From NCBI GenBank assembly GCA_022447545.1, contig JAKVBI010000011.1, positions 62,001-126,000 on the forward strand: a stretch of 64,000 nt of DNA, given 5' to 3'. Of the stretch, positions 42,427 through 52,245 are shown in pieces. This DNA comes from Myxococcota bacterium (GTDB lineage Bacteria; Myxococcota_A; UBA9160; SMWR01). The first letter of the stretch is position 1. The number at the start of each line of letters is the position of its first letter. The notes under the pieces were generated by a model. The model had not been told where the DNA came from. It searched no databases and was given only the letters and a program-made list of their open reading frames with translations. The translations under genes and the position numbers were made by a program.

Positions 42427-45000
42427 GTGAAACAACACTGTGCATCGACGACTCAGGCCTTCAAAACGATTGGAATGGCACTGATCGTGTTCTTCTCGGC
42501 TGGGATCGCCACCAGCCAGCCCATGAACAATGGACTCGATGAGGACACCAGTGAGGTCATGGTCAGCCTCGACTTCGACAACGTCGAGTTGTCCGAAGTC
42601 ATCGACCTGATTGCACAGCTGACGAACAAGAATTTCATCTACGACGACCGGGTTCGGGGCCGCGTAACGATCGTGTCCCCTACGGAGGTCAGTATCGAGC
42701 AGGCCTACGCAGTATTCGAGTCGGTGCTTCAGGTCAAAGGGTTCACCACGGTCGAGAGCCCCGGGGGTGCGATCAAAGTCATTCCGATCCGAGAAGCAAA
42801 GGAGTCGAATATCGATACGGAAAGCGGAGGCCAACCGCCAGAAGACCGCGATCGCTTCGTCACCCGACTGATCCCGCTCAAGTTCATCGAAGCCGAAGGA
42901 ATCGTGAACACCCTCAAGCCTCTGGTTTCCAAGGACGCCTCCATGGCGGCGTACGCCCCGACCAACACGGTGATTCTCACAGAGAGTTCTTCGAACATCC
43001 GTCGACTGATTTCAATCCTGCAATCCATCGATGTCGTGACCAATCGAGAATCTCTCAGTGTCATCAAGGTGGAATACGCCGATGCCGCGACGATGGCAGA
43101 GCAGATCTCCGAGATCTATGGAGCCGAAACGAGTGCTCGCGCTCCAGCACGTGGCCGGCGTGCCAGCAATCGTGCAACCGCTGCAGCGGCAGCGGCTCAG
43201 GCCCGCGGCGGCTTACTCGGATCACGCGTGCGGATCATCACCGACGAACGCACGAATTCCCTGATCATTCTGGCCCCCAAGGGCCTACTCACTGACCTTC
43301 GCGGTCTGGTGGCACAATTGGACGTCCCTGTCACGGGTGGTGGTCGGATCCACGTCTACTACCTCAAGAATGCCAACGCAGAGGAGTTGGCCAACACCCT
43401 CAATGCTCTGATCAGCGGGCAACCCCAGGGCGGCCAGACCCAAGCCGGGGCCGGTCAGGCACAGGCCCTTCGAGTGCAGGTATCGGGGCTTTCTGAGGGG
43501 ATCAGCATTACGGCGGATCCCGCCACCAACTCTCTCGTGATCCAGGCCAGCCAGGAGGGCTTCGCCGCTCTATCCCAGGTGATCACGAAACTCGACCGGG
43601 AGCGCCCCCAGGTGCTCGTCGAGGCACTCATCGCGGAAGTAACCATCTCCGACGGGATGAGCCTGGGCTTCTCAGGTGTACTGCGACTCGTCAATGGAGA
43701 CGCACAGTTCGGATTCGAATCTTTGACCGGGGGCGCCCTCGACGCCCTGACCAACGCGGCAACCAGCGACGCTGCGGCAGCAGCGGCGGCCGGGGCGGGC
43801 GCCGCAGCAGCTGGACCCCCAGGAGCTCTTGCGGGACAGTCGGGCGCTGGATTCATCAAGAGAACCTTCACGACGGATTCAAATGGCAACCCCACCAGCG
43901 ACGGCTACAGCGTCGCGGCGATCATCAGCGCCGCGGCTAGCAACGGGGGCATCAACATCCTCTCCGCTCCACACATTCTGACTTCAGACAACGAGCAAGC
44001 TGAGATCCGAGTGGGCGACAACATTCCGATCATCACGAGCCGCGTCCAGTCCGCCCAGGGCCAAGTCGCGGGCCTCTCGAGTTCCGTCAACGTCGAGCGT
44101 CAGGATATCGGCGTCACACTCCGCGTCACTCCACAAATCACCGAGGGAAACCAACTCCGACTCGACATCTTCCAGGAGATCACCGACGTCAATACGGCCT
44201 TGACCGCAGGATTCGGCGACAACGCTGCAGAGAACGTCGGAGTTGCTCTTTCTAGCCGAAAAATCGAAAACACCGTTGTCGTGGGAGATGGGGATACGGT
44301 GGTGATCGGTGGACTCATCAGTGACGTGCTCGACGAAACGGTGACCCGCGTCCCCTGGCTCGGAGACATCCCCATTCTAGGCTGGGCGTTCAAAACGACC
44401 AAGCAGACCACCCGAAAGGTCAATCTCCTGGTCTTCCTGACCCCCCACGTGATCCGCAACGTGGACGACTTGATCGCAGCAAGCATCAAGAAACGGGATC
44501 AGTTCAGGCGAGCGTCCGACGATAACCGGTATTTGACTCTCGACGAAATGGAAGCCGAGAGCGAAGCCATCCGCAGAGCCCAGGAAACCGGCATCCCGTA
44601 CGAGGCCACCACGAGGCAATACCCCGTGCGCCACGCACTCAACGCTCACGAGGCTGAATACCCGCTGGACCGAATGCGCGCCATCGAGCGCGAGCAAAGC
44701 GAGCGACAGGAAGGAGGCGGTACCACATCGCAAAAATCCGACTCTGCCCCCCCGTCGTATTTCGTGAAGGCCGCAGTCTACGGCGATTCGGACTCTGCGT
44801 CGGACATGCTCACCAAACTCATCGATGCGGGGTACGACGGAACAGTCGTCGCGGAAGATGCCGGAAGCGGCATCGTCCTGTACGAAGTTCTACTCGGGCC
44901 CTACGAAGGCGCCGAAAACGCAAAATCGGTGGCCTCCACCATTCGCCAATCCCACAAACTTGCGCCCACGATCATCCTGGACACCGCAGAAGACCAGTGA
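42427..45000 (+). CDS. gspD: Type II secretion secretin GspD with C-terminal SPOR-like domain
   Basis: 857 residues with a GTG start and a signal peptide (IGMALIVFFSAGIATS). N0 domain (VSLDFDNVELSEVIDLIAQLTNKNFIYDD), then N1-N3 repeats, with an Ala/Gln-rich insertion near 430-450 and an Ala/Gly-rich one near 455-480. The secretin barrel has GGINILSAPHILTSDNEQAEIRVGDNIPI and VVIGGLISDVLDETVTRVPWLGDIPILGWAFK. After the secretin there is an acidic linker, and from about residue 777 SYFVKAAVYGDSDSASDMLTKL followed by VLYEVLLGPYEGAENAKSV, a SPOR-like module. The usual pilotin-binding S domain is not recognised. It forms the outer-membrane pore. Confidence 0.95.
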   Translation: MKQHCASTTQAFKTIGMALIVFFSAGIATSQPMNNGLDEDTSEVMVSLDFDNVELSEVIDLIAQLTNKNFIYDDRVRGRVTIVSPTEVSIEQAYAVFESVLQVKGFTTVESPGGAIKVIPIREAKESNIDTESGGQPPEDRDRFVTRLIPLKFIEAEGIVNTLKPLVSKDASMAAYAPTNTVILTESSSNIRRLISILQSIDVVTNRESLSVIKVEYADAATMAEQISEIYGAETSARAPARGRRASNRATAAAAAAQARGGLLGSRVRIITDERTNSLIILAPKGLLTDLRGLVAQLDVPVTGGGRIHVYYLKNANAEELANTLNALISGQPQGGQTQAGAGQAQALRVQVSGLSEGISITADPATNSLVIQASQEGFAALSQVITKLDRERPQVLVEALIAEVTISDGMSLGFSGVLRLVNGDAQFGFESLTGGALDALTNAATSDAAAAAAAGAGAAAAGPPGALAGQSGAGFIKRTFTTDSNGNPTSDGYSVAAIISAAASNGGINILSAPHILTSDNEQAEIRVGDNIPIITSRVQSAQGQVAGLSSSVNVERQDIGVTLRVTPQITEGNQLRLDIFQEITDVNTALTAGFGDNAAENVGVALSSRKIENTVVVGDGDTVVIGGLISDVLDETVTRVPWLGDIPILGWAFKTTKQTTRKVNLLVFLTPHVIRNVDDLIAASIKKRDQFRRASDDNRYLTLDEMEAESEAIRRAQETGIPYEATTRQYPVRHALNAHEAEYPLDRMRAIEREQSERQEGGGTTSQKSDSAPPSYFVKAAVYGDSDSASDMLTKLIDAGYDGTVVAEDAGSGIVLYEVLLGPYEGAENAKSVASTIRQSHKLAPTIILDTAEDQ

Positions 45001-46739
45001 CCGCAGCAGTTGCCCACGACCGCATCGTTGAATTGACGGAATTGCTTCTGCGTGACACACGAGTCACGCAAGAGCAAATCGAGGAAGCGCGCATCATGGT
45101 TGCCGAATCCGGTGGCCGTCTGGACCGAATCCTCGTATCCCTGGGGCACGTCACGAACGACGAAGTCCTAAACGCCTTCAGCCAGATCTTCGGCCTGAAG
45201 ATACGCCCACAGATTCCCGCTGATGCAGTCGATGATGAGCTGGCGGGGAAGATCCCGATCACCTTCGCCAAAGACCACCTCATCCTCCCGATCAACCAGG
45301 ATGAAGCCGGGGCGGTTCGAGTTGCCATCTGCAACCCTCTGGACACGGACCCTCTAGACGATCTTCGATTGCTCTTTCCGGGCTCCGAGGTTCGCCTCGA
45401 ACTCGCCAACCAGCGCACCATCCTCGGGGCCATCAACGAAGTCTACGACCGTGGTGGAGGAGCGACAGACGCCTTCGCTGAAGAAGCATTCGACGACCTG
45501 GATTCACTTGCAGACGAACTCAGCCACGAACCCCAGGACCTTCTGGAAGCCGCTGAGGATTCGCCGATCATCAAGCTCGTGAACTCCATGCTGCAACACG
45601 CCGTCAAGGAGCGCACGAGCGACATCCACATCGAGCCCTTTGAAAGTGAAATACGGGTTCGATTCCGAATCGACGACGTCCTATATGAGCCCATGAAGCC
45701 ACTCCCTCGCGCCCTGATGGCGAGCATCGTTTCCCGCATCAAGATCATGGGAGGGCTCAACATCGCGGAAAAGCGCCTGCCACAGGATGGCCGAATTCGG
45801 CTCAAGATCGCCGGTCGCGACTACGACGTTCGGCTTTCGACCATCCCTATTGCCCACGGCGAGCGCGTGGTGATGCGTCTGCTTCCTCGCACGCAGGATC
45901 TACTCAACCTCGAGCGCATCGGGTTCAACGAGATGCAGTTGACCATCATGGAGCGGCTGATCACGCGGCCCAATGGCATCGTGCTCGTGACGGGCCCAAC
46001 GGGAAGTGGAAAGACCACCACACTTTACGGCGCACTCTCTCGCATCAACGCGACCGACAAGAACATCATCACCATCGAGGATCCCGTAGAGATCCAACTG
46101 TCCGGTGTGGGACAGATCGAAGTGAACCCGAAGATCGGCCTCACTTTCGCCAACGGGCTTCGCTCCATTCTGCGACAAGACCCCAACGTCATTCTCGTTG
46201 GAGAGATCCGCGACCTCGAAACTGCCGAAATCGCGATTCAAGCCTCGCTGACGGGACATCTCGTTTTCTCGACCCTGCATACGAACGACGCCGCCAGCGC
46301 CATCACGCGCCTCGTCGACATGGGAGTGGAGCCCTTCCTGGTCGCATCATCACTGGTGGCCGTACTGGCTCAGCGACTGGTTCGGGTCCTATGCGCCGAC
46401 TGCCGTGTCCCCTATCCGGCCACCGCAGAGGAACTCGTCGACATCGGTGCCGAGAAGACCCACGTGGGAATCGACCTCTATCGCGCCGAGGGATGCGCAC
46501 AGTGCAACTACACGGGCTACCGGGGTCGCGTAGGGATCTTCGAACTCATGCTGGTCGACGACGAGTTGAGAGCCCATGTCTCCGGCAACATCGACGCTAA
46601 AACCATCAAGCAGGTGACCATCAACAAAGGAATGCACACGCTGCGCACCGATGGTGCCCGCAAAGTGCTCGACGGCATCACTTCCGTAGCCGAGATCCTT
46701 CGCGCCACGGAGGAGGAAGCCGTCATCGAACAGATCTGA
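44997..46739 (+). CDS. gspE: Type II secretion ATPase GspE
   Basis: 580 residues; the GTG overlaps the gspD stop by four bases. N-terminal MshEN/GspE-N domain (about 1-150), then the ATPase core with Walker A GPTGSGKT (333-340), the Asp box TIEDPVEIQL, Walker B ILVGEIRDLETAEIA and the His box GHLVFSTLHTNDA. A zinc-binding four-cysteine element is intact (CADC and CAQC). It powers pseudopilus assembly from the cytoplasmic side together with GspL and GspF. Confidence 0.97.
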   Translation: MTAAVAHDRIVELTELLLRDTRVTQEQIEEARIMVAESGGRLDRILVSLGHVTNDEVLNAFSQIFGLKIRPQIPADAVDDELAGKIPITFAKDHLILPINQDEAGAVRVAICNPLDTDPLDDLRLLFPGSEVRLELANQRTILGAINEVYDRGGGATDAFAEEAFDDLDSLADELSHEPQDLLEAAEDSPIIKLVNSMLQHAVKERTSDIHIEPFESEIRVRFRIDDVLYEPMKPLPRALMASIVSRIKIMGGLNIAEKRLPQDGRIRLKIAGRDYDVRLSTIPIAHGERVVMRLLPRTQDLLNLERIGFNEMQLTIMERLITRPNGIVLVTGPTGSGKTTTLYGALSRINATDKNIITIEDPVEIQLSGVGQIEVNPKIGLTFANGLRSILRQDPNVILVGEIRDLETAEIAIQASLTGHLVFSTLHTNDAASAITRLVDMGVEPFLVASSLVAVLAQRLVRVLCADCRVPYPATAEELVDIGAEKTHVGIDLYRAEGCAQCNYTGYRGRVGIFELMLVDDELRAHVSGNIDAKTIKQVTINKGMHTLRTDGARKVLDGITSVAEILRATEEEAVIEQI

Positions 46740-46751
46740 GGACTCGTCTTC

Positions 46752-47975
46752 ATGCCCGTCTACGCCTACAAGGGCGTCACGACCGCCGGGAAGTCGACGC
46801 GCGGACACCTGGATGCAGAAAGTCTTCGCGCGGCTCGGGGAAAACTCAAGCACGATGGAATCTTCCTCACCGAACTGGTTGAGGCGGCCGGAAAAACCAC
46901 CGCGCCCTCGACAGCTGCCCGTTCGGCACTGCCTTCACTGCAACGCGTATCGGGTCTCGACCTGGCATTGGTCACTCGACAGGCAGCCACCCTTCTGGGA
47001 GCGGGTATTCCCCTGGTCGATGGCCTCGGAGCCCTGACCGAACAGACCGAACACCCGCGCCTGAAGTCCGTCCTGGGTACAGTGCGAGATCGCGTGAACG
47101 AGGGGTCTTCTCTAGCCGACGCCATGGCTCAATCCCGCGTGTTTCCCGATCTCTACGTGAGTATGGTCCGAGCCGGGGAAGCCGGAGGGGCTCTCGAAAC
47201 GGTACTTGAGCGTCTCGCCGACTATCTGGAAAGCCAGGTTCGGCTGCGCAACAAAGTCAGTTCAATCCTCATCTATCCGGCCGTGATGTTCGGGTTCGCA
47301 CTGATCGTCGTCGGAGTTCTCGTGACGGTGGTCCTGCCTCAAATCACGGAACTGCTACAGAGCCTCAACCAACCCCTCCCCTTTTACACTCGCTGGATCA
47401 TCACCGCTTCGGATTTCGCGCGCGATTTCTGGTGGGCCATCGGCCTGGGAATGATCGGTTTCGCTGCGGCTGCCCGCGCCTCGATCGCCACGGAGCGGGG
47501 ACGGGAGGTCTTCGACCGTTTCAAGTTGAAGCTCCCCGTGATCGGCAGAATCGTACGTCTGCTCGGGATCGCCCGGTTCTCAAGAACGCTATCGACGCTC
47601 CTGGCCGGCGGTGTCGCCATCGTTCGAGCCCTGGAGACCGCGAAACATGTCGCCAACAACCGCGTTCTTGGCGATGCTATCGACCTGGCCAAGGAAAGCA
47701 TCACCGAGGGAGCCACGTTGGCCCGGCCGTTGCGCGCCAGCGGCCAGTTCCCTCCGCTGGTTACACACATGATCCAGGTTGGAGAGCAGAGCGGTCAACT
47801 CGAGAGCATGCTCTCCAAGGTGGCCGACACGTACGAAGAGCAGATCGAAACCACGATGAGCCGATTGACGGCAATTTTGGAGCCGTTTCTTATCCTCTTG
47901 ATGGTGGGAATCGTGATGGTAATCATTCTTTCGACCCTTGTTCCGCTGCTTCAGGTCACGAGCGCACTGGGTTAG
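46752..47975 (+). CDS. gspF: Type II secretion inner-membrane platform protein GspF
   Basis: 407 residues. The N terminus MPVYAYKGVTTAGKSTRGHLDAESLRAAR is typical; two repeated GspF/PilC domains follow (LDLALVTRQAATLLGAGIPLVDGL and IARFSRTLSTLLAGGVAIVRALE), with three membrane helices (VMFGFALIVVGVLVTVVLP, the ALGMIG region and ILLMVGIVMVIILSTLVPL). It is the polytopic base on which the pseudopilus is assembled. Confidence 0.97.
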   Translation: MPVYAYKGVTTAGKSTRGHLDAESLRAARGKLKHDGIFLTELVEAAGKTTAPSTAARSALPSLQRVSGLDLALVTRQAATLLGAGIPLVDGLGALTEQTEHPRLKSVLGTVRDRVNEGSSLADAMAQSRVFPDLYVSMVRAGEAGGALETVLERLADYLESQVRLRNKVSSILIYPAVMFGFALIVVGVLVTVVLPQITELLQSLNQPLPFYTRWIITASDFARDFWWAIGLGMIGFAAAARASIATERGREVFDRFKLKLPVIGRIVRLLGIARFSRTLSTLLAGGVAIVRALETAKHVANNRVLGDAIDLAKESITEGATLARPLRASGQFPPLVTHMIQVGEQSGQLESMLSKVADTYEEQIETTMSRLTAILEPFLILLMVGIVMVIILSTLVPLLQVTSALG

Positions 47976-47986
47976 GAGGCGACAAC

Positions 47987-48469
47987 ATGAGCAGTCCTAC
48001 AATCTCCGGCCAAGGAGCCAAACGGAGCCTTGACGGTTTCACCCTGATTGAAATCATGGCGACGGTCCTGATCATGGGGCTCCTGATGGGAATCGTCGGC
48101 TACCAGGTTTTCCAACAAGTCGACAAAGGACGGGTTACCGCGACCCGCGCGCAAATTTCGAGCCTCGAAAGCGTGCTCGAGCTGTACCGAATGGACAATG
48201 CGCGCTTCCCTACGACCGAGCAGGGTCTTCAGGCGCTGGTGGAACCGAGTTCTTTGGCGCCCGAGCCGCAGAGTTTTCCATCTGGGGGATACCTCAAAGG
48301 GGGTCGCGTACCAGTCGACCCATGGGGTGAGCCCTATCAGTACGAATCCCCGGGCAGCAACAACTCCTTTGCGTTCGACCTCTGGTCGTACGGCGCCGAT
48401 GGAGCCGCAGGTGGAGAGGGCGTAAACGCGGACGTGGTGAACTGGTCCGATGATGGAGGCACGAGCTGA
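47987..48469 (+). CDS. gspG: Major pseudopilin GspG
   Basis: 160 residues; the ATG is fixed by AGGAGGC seven bases upstream, overlapping the gspF stop. Prepilin peptidase site LDG-FTLIE with Phe at +1 and Glu22 at +5, then the hydrophobic helix. The C-terminal part has RFPTTEQGLQALVEP and PVDPWGEPYQYESPG, the GspG signature, and a calcium-loop-like acidic end (SYGADGAAGGEGVNADVVNW). It is the main subunit of the pseudopilus piston. Confidence 0.97.
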   Translation: MSSPTISGQGAKRSLDGFTLIEIMATVLIMGLLMGIVGYQVFQQVDKGRVTATRAQISSLESVLELYRMDNARFPTTEQGLQALVEPSSLAPEPQSFPSGGYLKGGRVPVDPWGEPYQYESPGSNNSFAFDLWSYGADGAAGGEGVNADVVNWSDDGGTS

Positions 48470-48480
48470 ATCGCCGCCCG

Positions 48481-49086
48481 ATGAAGGTGGTTGGGGACGA
48501 GCAGTCGCTCAACGGCTTCAGCCTCATTGAGATGCTCGCCGTCGTCGCGCTATTTGCGCTGATGACCACCCTCGTTCTGCCCAATTTGTCGCTCTTCCAG
48601 GCGCGAAAGTTACGCGACCAGGCCGAACGCATCGCCGACCAACTCGAGTACGCCCGCCAACGTTCGGTAATGACCAGCCGACCCCACCGACTCCAGATCG
48701 ACCTCGACGAAGCAAGCTATCGCCTGGAGTGGTCGTCCCCCTCAGATCCAGAGGAAGCGCCGGCGGGGCCCCTCATCGAGCCGCCGGAAATCGACGACTA
48801 CGGAAGAACCCCGATCTCCCTGGCTCCTCCGAAACGACCGGAATCGAGCTTCATCCCCGTTCCGGGCCGATTCGGAAAGCCAGTAGTCCTGGACGCCGAA
48901 CTCTTCTTCGCGGGCTTCGAAACAGAATCGGGTTTGGCCGAGACCGGCGTGGTCGACATCAGCTTCGACAGAGACGGAACCACCGATTTCGCCTCGATCG
49001 TGCTCGCGAGCGAATCGGGAGGAGCCCTCACGCTCGAAGTGCTCCCCCTGACCGACACAGTCAGGATTCACAATGAGGAACTCTAA
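48481..49086 (+). CDS. gspH: Minor pseudopilin GspH
   Basis: 201 residues. Prepilin motif LNG-FSLIE with Glu17 at +5, a hydrophobic helix, then RDQAERIADQLEYARQRSVMTSRPHRLQID, the conserved GspH alpha-beta section. The C-terminal half is beta-rich (ETGVVDISFDRDGTTDFASIVLAS). It overlaps gspI by 14 bases. Minor pseudopilins form the tip of the pseudopilus. Confidence 0.9.
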   Translation: MKVVGDEQSLNGFSLIEMLAVVALFALMTTLVLPNLSLFQARKLRDQAERIADQLEYARQRSVMTSRPHRLQIDLDEASYRLEWSSPSDPEEAPAGPLIEPPEIDDYGRTPISLAPPKRPESSFIPVPGRFGKPVVLDAELFFAGFETESGLAETGVVDISFDRDGTTDFASIVLASESGGALTLEVLPLTDTVRIHNEEL

Positions 49087-49609
49087 GGCCGCATTCACGC
49101 TGCTCGAGGTACTGGCCGCAGTCGCTCTACTCGGTTTGCTCTACACACTGCTCGCACGGGTCGCGGCCGAGGGACTCTACGGCGAGGGTCAGAGTCGCAG
49201 ACGCATGGAGGCTTCCTTTCTGGCGGACCGCGAACTGAGAACCCTCGAAAGCGAACTGGACCAGGGCGCGGTCCCCCCCACCGGAAGCCAGGAGCAGGAG
49301 GAAGGAATCTTCCTGATCACGAGAGAAGTGATGCCATTCGAGCCGCCCCTGGAATGGACGGTGGATCGGAACGGAACATCCGGCACGAACCGAGATCGAC
49401 GAAGCACCCCAAGAAATGTCGAATCCAGCTCGACCTTGTTTCCGGACACGAATTCGCGCAAGGAACCCGCGGTCCGTGAAATCACCATTCGAGTCGTTTG
49501 GACTCAGGGTGAGTCTGAAAATGAGGTCATCCGCACCACCTATGGATTCGATTCCGACGCTGCATCCAACGAGATCGCCATGGTCGACGGCCGCACGGCA
49601 ACGGAATGA
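49073..49609 (+). CDS. gspI: Minor pseudopilin GspI (possibly GspJ)
   Basis: 178 residues, overlapping gspH. Prepilin-like N terminus SKAA-FTLLE with Glu12 at +5, but the -1 residue is Ala where Gly is usual. EASFLADRELRTLESEL resembles the A-x-x-x-x-L-A-E helix of GspI. At 178 residues it is longer than most GspI proteins, and since no separate GspJ follows, it could instead be J. It is a tip component that interacts with GspK. Confidence 0.78.
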   Translation: MRNSKAAFTLLEVLAAVALLGLLYTLLARVAAEGLYGEGQSRRRMEASFLADRELRTLESELDQGAVPPTGSQEQEEGIFLITREVMPFEPPLEWTVDRNGTSGTNRDRRSTPRNVESSSTLFPDTNSRKEPAVREITIRVVWTQGESENEVIRTTYGFDSDAASNEIAMVDGRTATE

Positions 49610-49616
49610 GTCCAAG

Positions 49617-50669
49617 ATGACCCTGTCAATTCGAAGCATCGCACAGCGCCGCTCGGAAAGTGGCGTGGTTCTGCTGGTCATCCTGTTCTTCGCGCTGCTA
49701 CTTGCAACGAGTATCGCGACGTTCGTTCGGCGCGCCACACTCGATTCCCTGATCGTCCGCAATCGCGACGCCGCCTCCCGGGCCGATGCCCTGGCCCGCG
49801 GTGGCGTCCGCCTGGCAACGGCCCTGATCATCGAAGAGAAGTTGCAACGCTCAACGGAAGGCGAACTGCCCCTGGACAAAGACACGTCCTACTGGGCGAA
49901 CGCCAGCCAGTTTGCGATCGAAACGAACGACGGGGCCTCGTTGCGCCTGGATGTACAGGACTCGGGCTCCAAGCTCAACATCAACGCTCTGTTCGACGCT
50001 AAGGAAAATGGGGCTCCCCACGAACACACACTGCCCATGCTAGTGGCCCTGTTCGAGAAGGTGATCAAGGAAATGGACGCGACACCCGCCGATCGCGCCC
50101 TCTACCAACCGGACGAACTCGCTGGAAGCCTCATTGATTGGGTGGACGCCAACGAGGAGAGCCTGAAAGGCGGCCAGGAGGACGACGAGTACCAGCGACG
50201 AGACCCCCCTTATCGCGCTGCCAATCGCCCCCTGCTGAACCTGGACGAGTTGCACCTGGTTGATGGCTTCGATCCGACCCTGGTGGCCGCTCTTTCGGAA
50301 TACCTCACCGTTCATCCCTACGTGGGCGCAACGGGGGTGAATCCCAACACCTCGCCTGCTCACGTGCTCTCCCTCCTTTATTCCGACAATGGCGTCAACC
50401 TCGATTTCGTGGACGAAGAGATCGTCCGCGACATCCTGGAACTGCGAAGCGACGGGGGCTTCGTATGCCCTGAAGAAGTGAACCACGAGGACTGCACGCC
50501 GATAAGAGAACTCGTGCCGAATCAAATCTTTCCGCCGCCCAGCTTCGAGTCTGTCGTCTTTCAAGTCCGCTCGACGGCTGTAATAGGCGACGTCGAGCGT
50601 ACCGTGGAGTCCGTGTTGGACATGACGGAGCCCGCAGCGCCTCGTCGGCTATCCTGGAAAACCCGCTAA
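49617..50669 (+). CDS. gspK: Minor pseudopilin GspK
   Basis: 350 residues from the ATG giving MTLSIRSIAQRRSESG; the frame is open upstream inside gspI but is not coding there. The prepilin site SESG-VVLLV lacks the +5 Glu, as is characteristic of GspK. The large soluble domain follows with LRLDVQDSGSKLNINAL, ELAGSLIDWVDANEE, LLNLDELHLVDGF and VNPNTSPAHVL, the helix-hairpin-like GspK signature. It caps the pseudopilus tip. Confidence 0.93.
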   Translation: MTLSIRSIAQRRSESGVVLLVILFFALLLATSIATFVRRATLDSLIVRNRDAASRADALARGGVRLATALIIEEKLQRSTEGELPLDKDTSYWANASQFAIETNDGASLRLDVQDSGSKLNINALFDAKENGAPHEHTLPMLVALFEKVIKEMDATPADRALYQPDELAGSLIDWVDANEESLKGGQEDDEYQRRDPPYRAANRPLLNLDELHLVDGFDPTLVAALSEYLTVHPYVGATGVNPNTSPAHVLSLLYSDNGVNLDFVDEEIVRDILELRSDGGFVCPEEVNHEDCTPIRELVPNQIFPPPSFESVVFQVRSTAVIGDVERTVESVLDMTEPAAPRRLSWKTR

Positions 50670-50682
50670 GGATGAGAGGCAA

Positions 50683-52245
50683 ATGCCGATCCTGAAAAAC
50701 GTCGTGGGCCTCGATCTGGGCACCTACCGGACCAAGACCATCGAATTGCGGCAGACCTTTCGCGGCCTGGAAGTCGTCCAGCTGCGCAGTACCGAAGTGG
50801 GTTCTACCCACGCCGAGATTCCCGACGCCCTGCGCCAGCAGACCCAGCAGTACAACCTTCCCACTGATCAGATCGTTGCCGCGATCCCCGGGGATCGGGT
50901 CTCGTTCAGGCGCCTCACTCTTCCCTTCCGCGAACGTAAGAAAATCGACCAGGCGGTTCCCTTCGAGATCGCAAACGACGTCCCCTTCGAAACCGAAGAC
51001 CTGATGCTGGAATGGGAACGGGTGGCAGGCGATCGAAACCACTCCAATGTCGTGGTTTCCATCGCACCGCGCACGGAAGTCTCTTCCATCCTCGAGTTGC
51101 TGGCCGAAGCTGAATGCTCACCCCGTACCCTCGAGGTCGAGGGACTCCTCCTGGGAAACCTCTCCGCCCTATTCGAACTTCCTGGCACCCGGTTACTCGC
51201 AGATCTGGGACATCGCAAGACTACGCTCTGCATACTCATCGACGAAAAACCCATCGCCACACGAACGGTCACTCACGGTGGCGAAGAGTTGACGAACGCC
51301 ATTGCTTCCGACCTGGGCATTCCATTCGCCGAAGCCGAGCGAGTCAAACATGAAACACGCATCGTCGAACCAGGATTTTCCGACGAATACCCGCGAACAG
51401 CCGCAGCCCTTGACCGCATCTGCCGCGAAATCGTTCGCACTCTCGCATCTCTCGAAGACACCCTCGGCGAGAACACGGTAGAAGCGATCACCCTGTTCGG
51501 TGGAACGGCCCATCTCGAGGGAATCGAAAGCTACTTCTCAGACCACATCGGAATTCCCGCCGAAAAACTCGGGTACCCTCCCGAGGGTAAGGATGCTGGC
51601 ATCGTCGCTGCCGGCGATCCGATCACCTTCGCACCGACGATTGCCCTGGGCCTACGAGGGACGGCCCAGTCTCTAACAGGTGCGAACTTCAGGCAGGACG
51701 AATTTGCGGTCAAACTCGACCTGGGACGGTTCGGCCGTGAATTCGCCCTGACCGGTTCTCTGACCGCCGTGGCACTGGTGCTCGCGATTGCAAGTTTTGC
51801 AACTTCCACCGCCATGGCTTCCCGCCGCGCCACGAACCTCGAAACTGAGATCCAGAGACTCTACGCCGATGCCATCCCCAACGCATCGGTGCCAGCCAAT
51901 CCCGCCGGAGCACTCAGACAGGCCGTGGACGACGCCAATGAGCGCGCAGAGTTTCTGGGCGTGTACCGCGGAAACCTCTCGGCCCTCGATCTGCTCAATG
52001 AGATTTCCAACATCGTCCCCGATGACTTGGACATCCTTCTCGAGGAACTCTCCATCGACAAGCAAACGGTTCGGATGCGTGTCTACGCAACCAGCTTCGA
52101 AGCCGCTGACCGACTGGGCGCGGAACTCTCCAAATTCGGACCCTTTGCACAGGCGAGAATCGGATCGATTGAAACGGACCGCAAGCGAGGCGGCAAGCGT
52201 TTCAACGTAACCATCAACATGGTGTCGAAGGAGTCTGGCCAATGA
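50683..52245 (+). CDS. gspL: Type II secretion protein GspL (PilM-like actin fold plus PilN-like periplasmic part)
   Basis: 520 residues; GAGAGG lies upstream. The cytoplasmic actin-like domain has VVGLDLGTYRTKTIELRQ, LLADLGHRKTTLCILID and ITLFGGTAHLEGIESYF, closer to PilM/type IV pilus proteins than to enterobacterial GspL. A single membrane helix (SLTAVALVLAIASFATST, about 360-378) is followed by a coiled segment and a ferredoxin-like fold (DILLEELSIDKQTVRMRVYATSFEAADRL). It couples GspE to the inner-membrane platform. The gspM start overlaps its stop. Confidence 0.92.
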   Translation: MPILKNVVGLDLGTYRTKTIELRQTFRGLEVVQLRSTEVGSTHAEIPDALRQQTQQYNLPTDQIVAAIPGDRVSFRRLTLPFRERKKIDQAVPFEIANDVPFETEDLMLEWERVAGDRNHSNVVVSIAPRTEVSSILELLAEAECSPRTLEVEGLLLGNLSALFELPGTRLLADLGHRKTTLCILIDEKPIATRTVTHGGEELTNAIASDLGIPFAEAERVKHETRIVEPGFSDEYPRTAAALDRICREIVRTLASLEDTLGENTVEAITLFGGTAHLEGIESYFSDHIGIPAEKLGYPPEGKDAGIVAAGDPITFAPTIALGLRGTAQSLTGANFRQDEFAVKLDLGRFGREFALTGSLTAVALVLAIASFATSTAMASRRATNLETEIQRLYADAIPNASVPANPAGALRQAVDDANERAEFLGVYRGNLSALDLLNEISNIVPDDLDILLEELSIDKQTVRMRVYATSFEAADRLGAELSKFGPFAQARIGSIETDRKRGGKRFNVTINMVSKESGQ

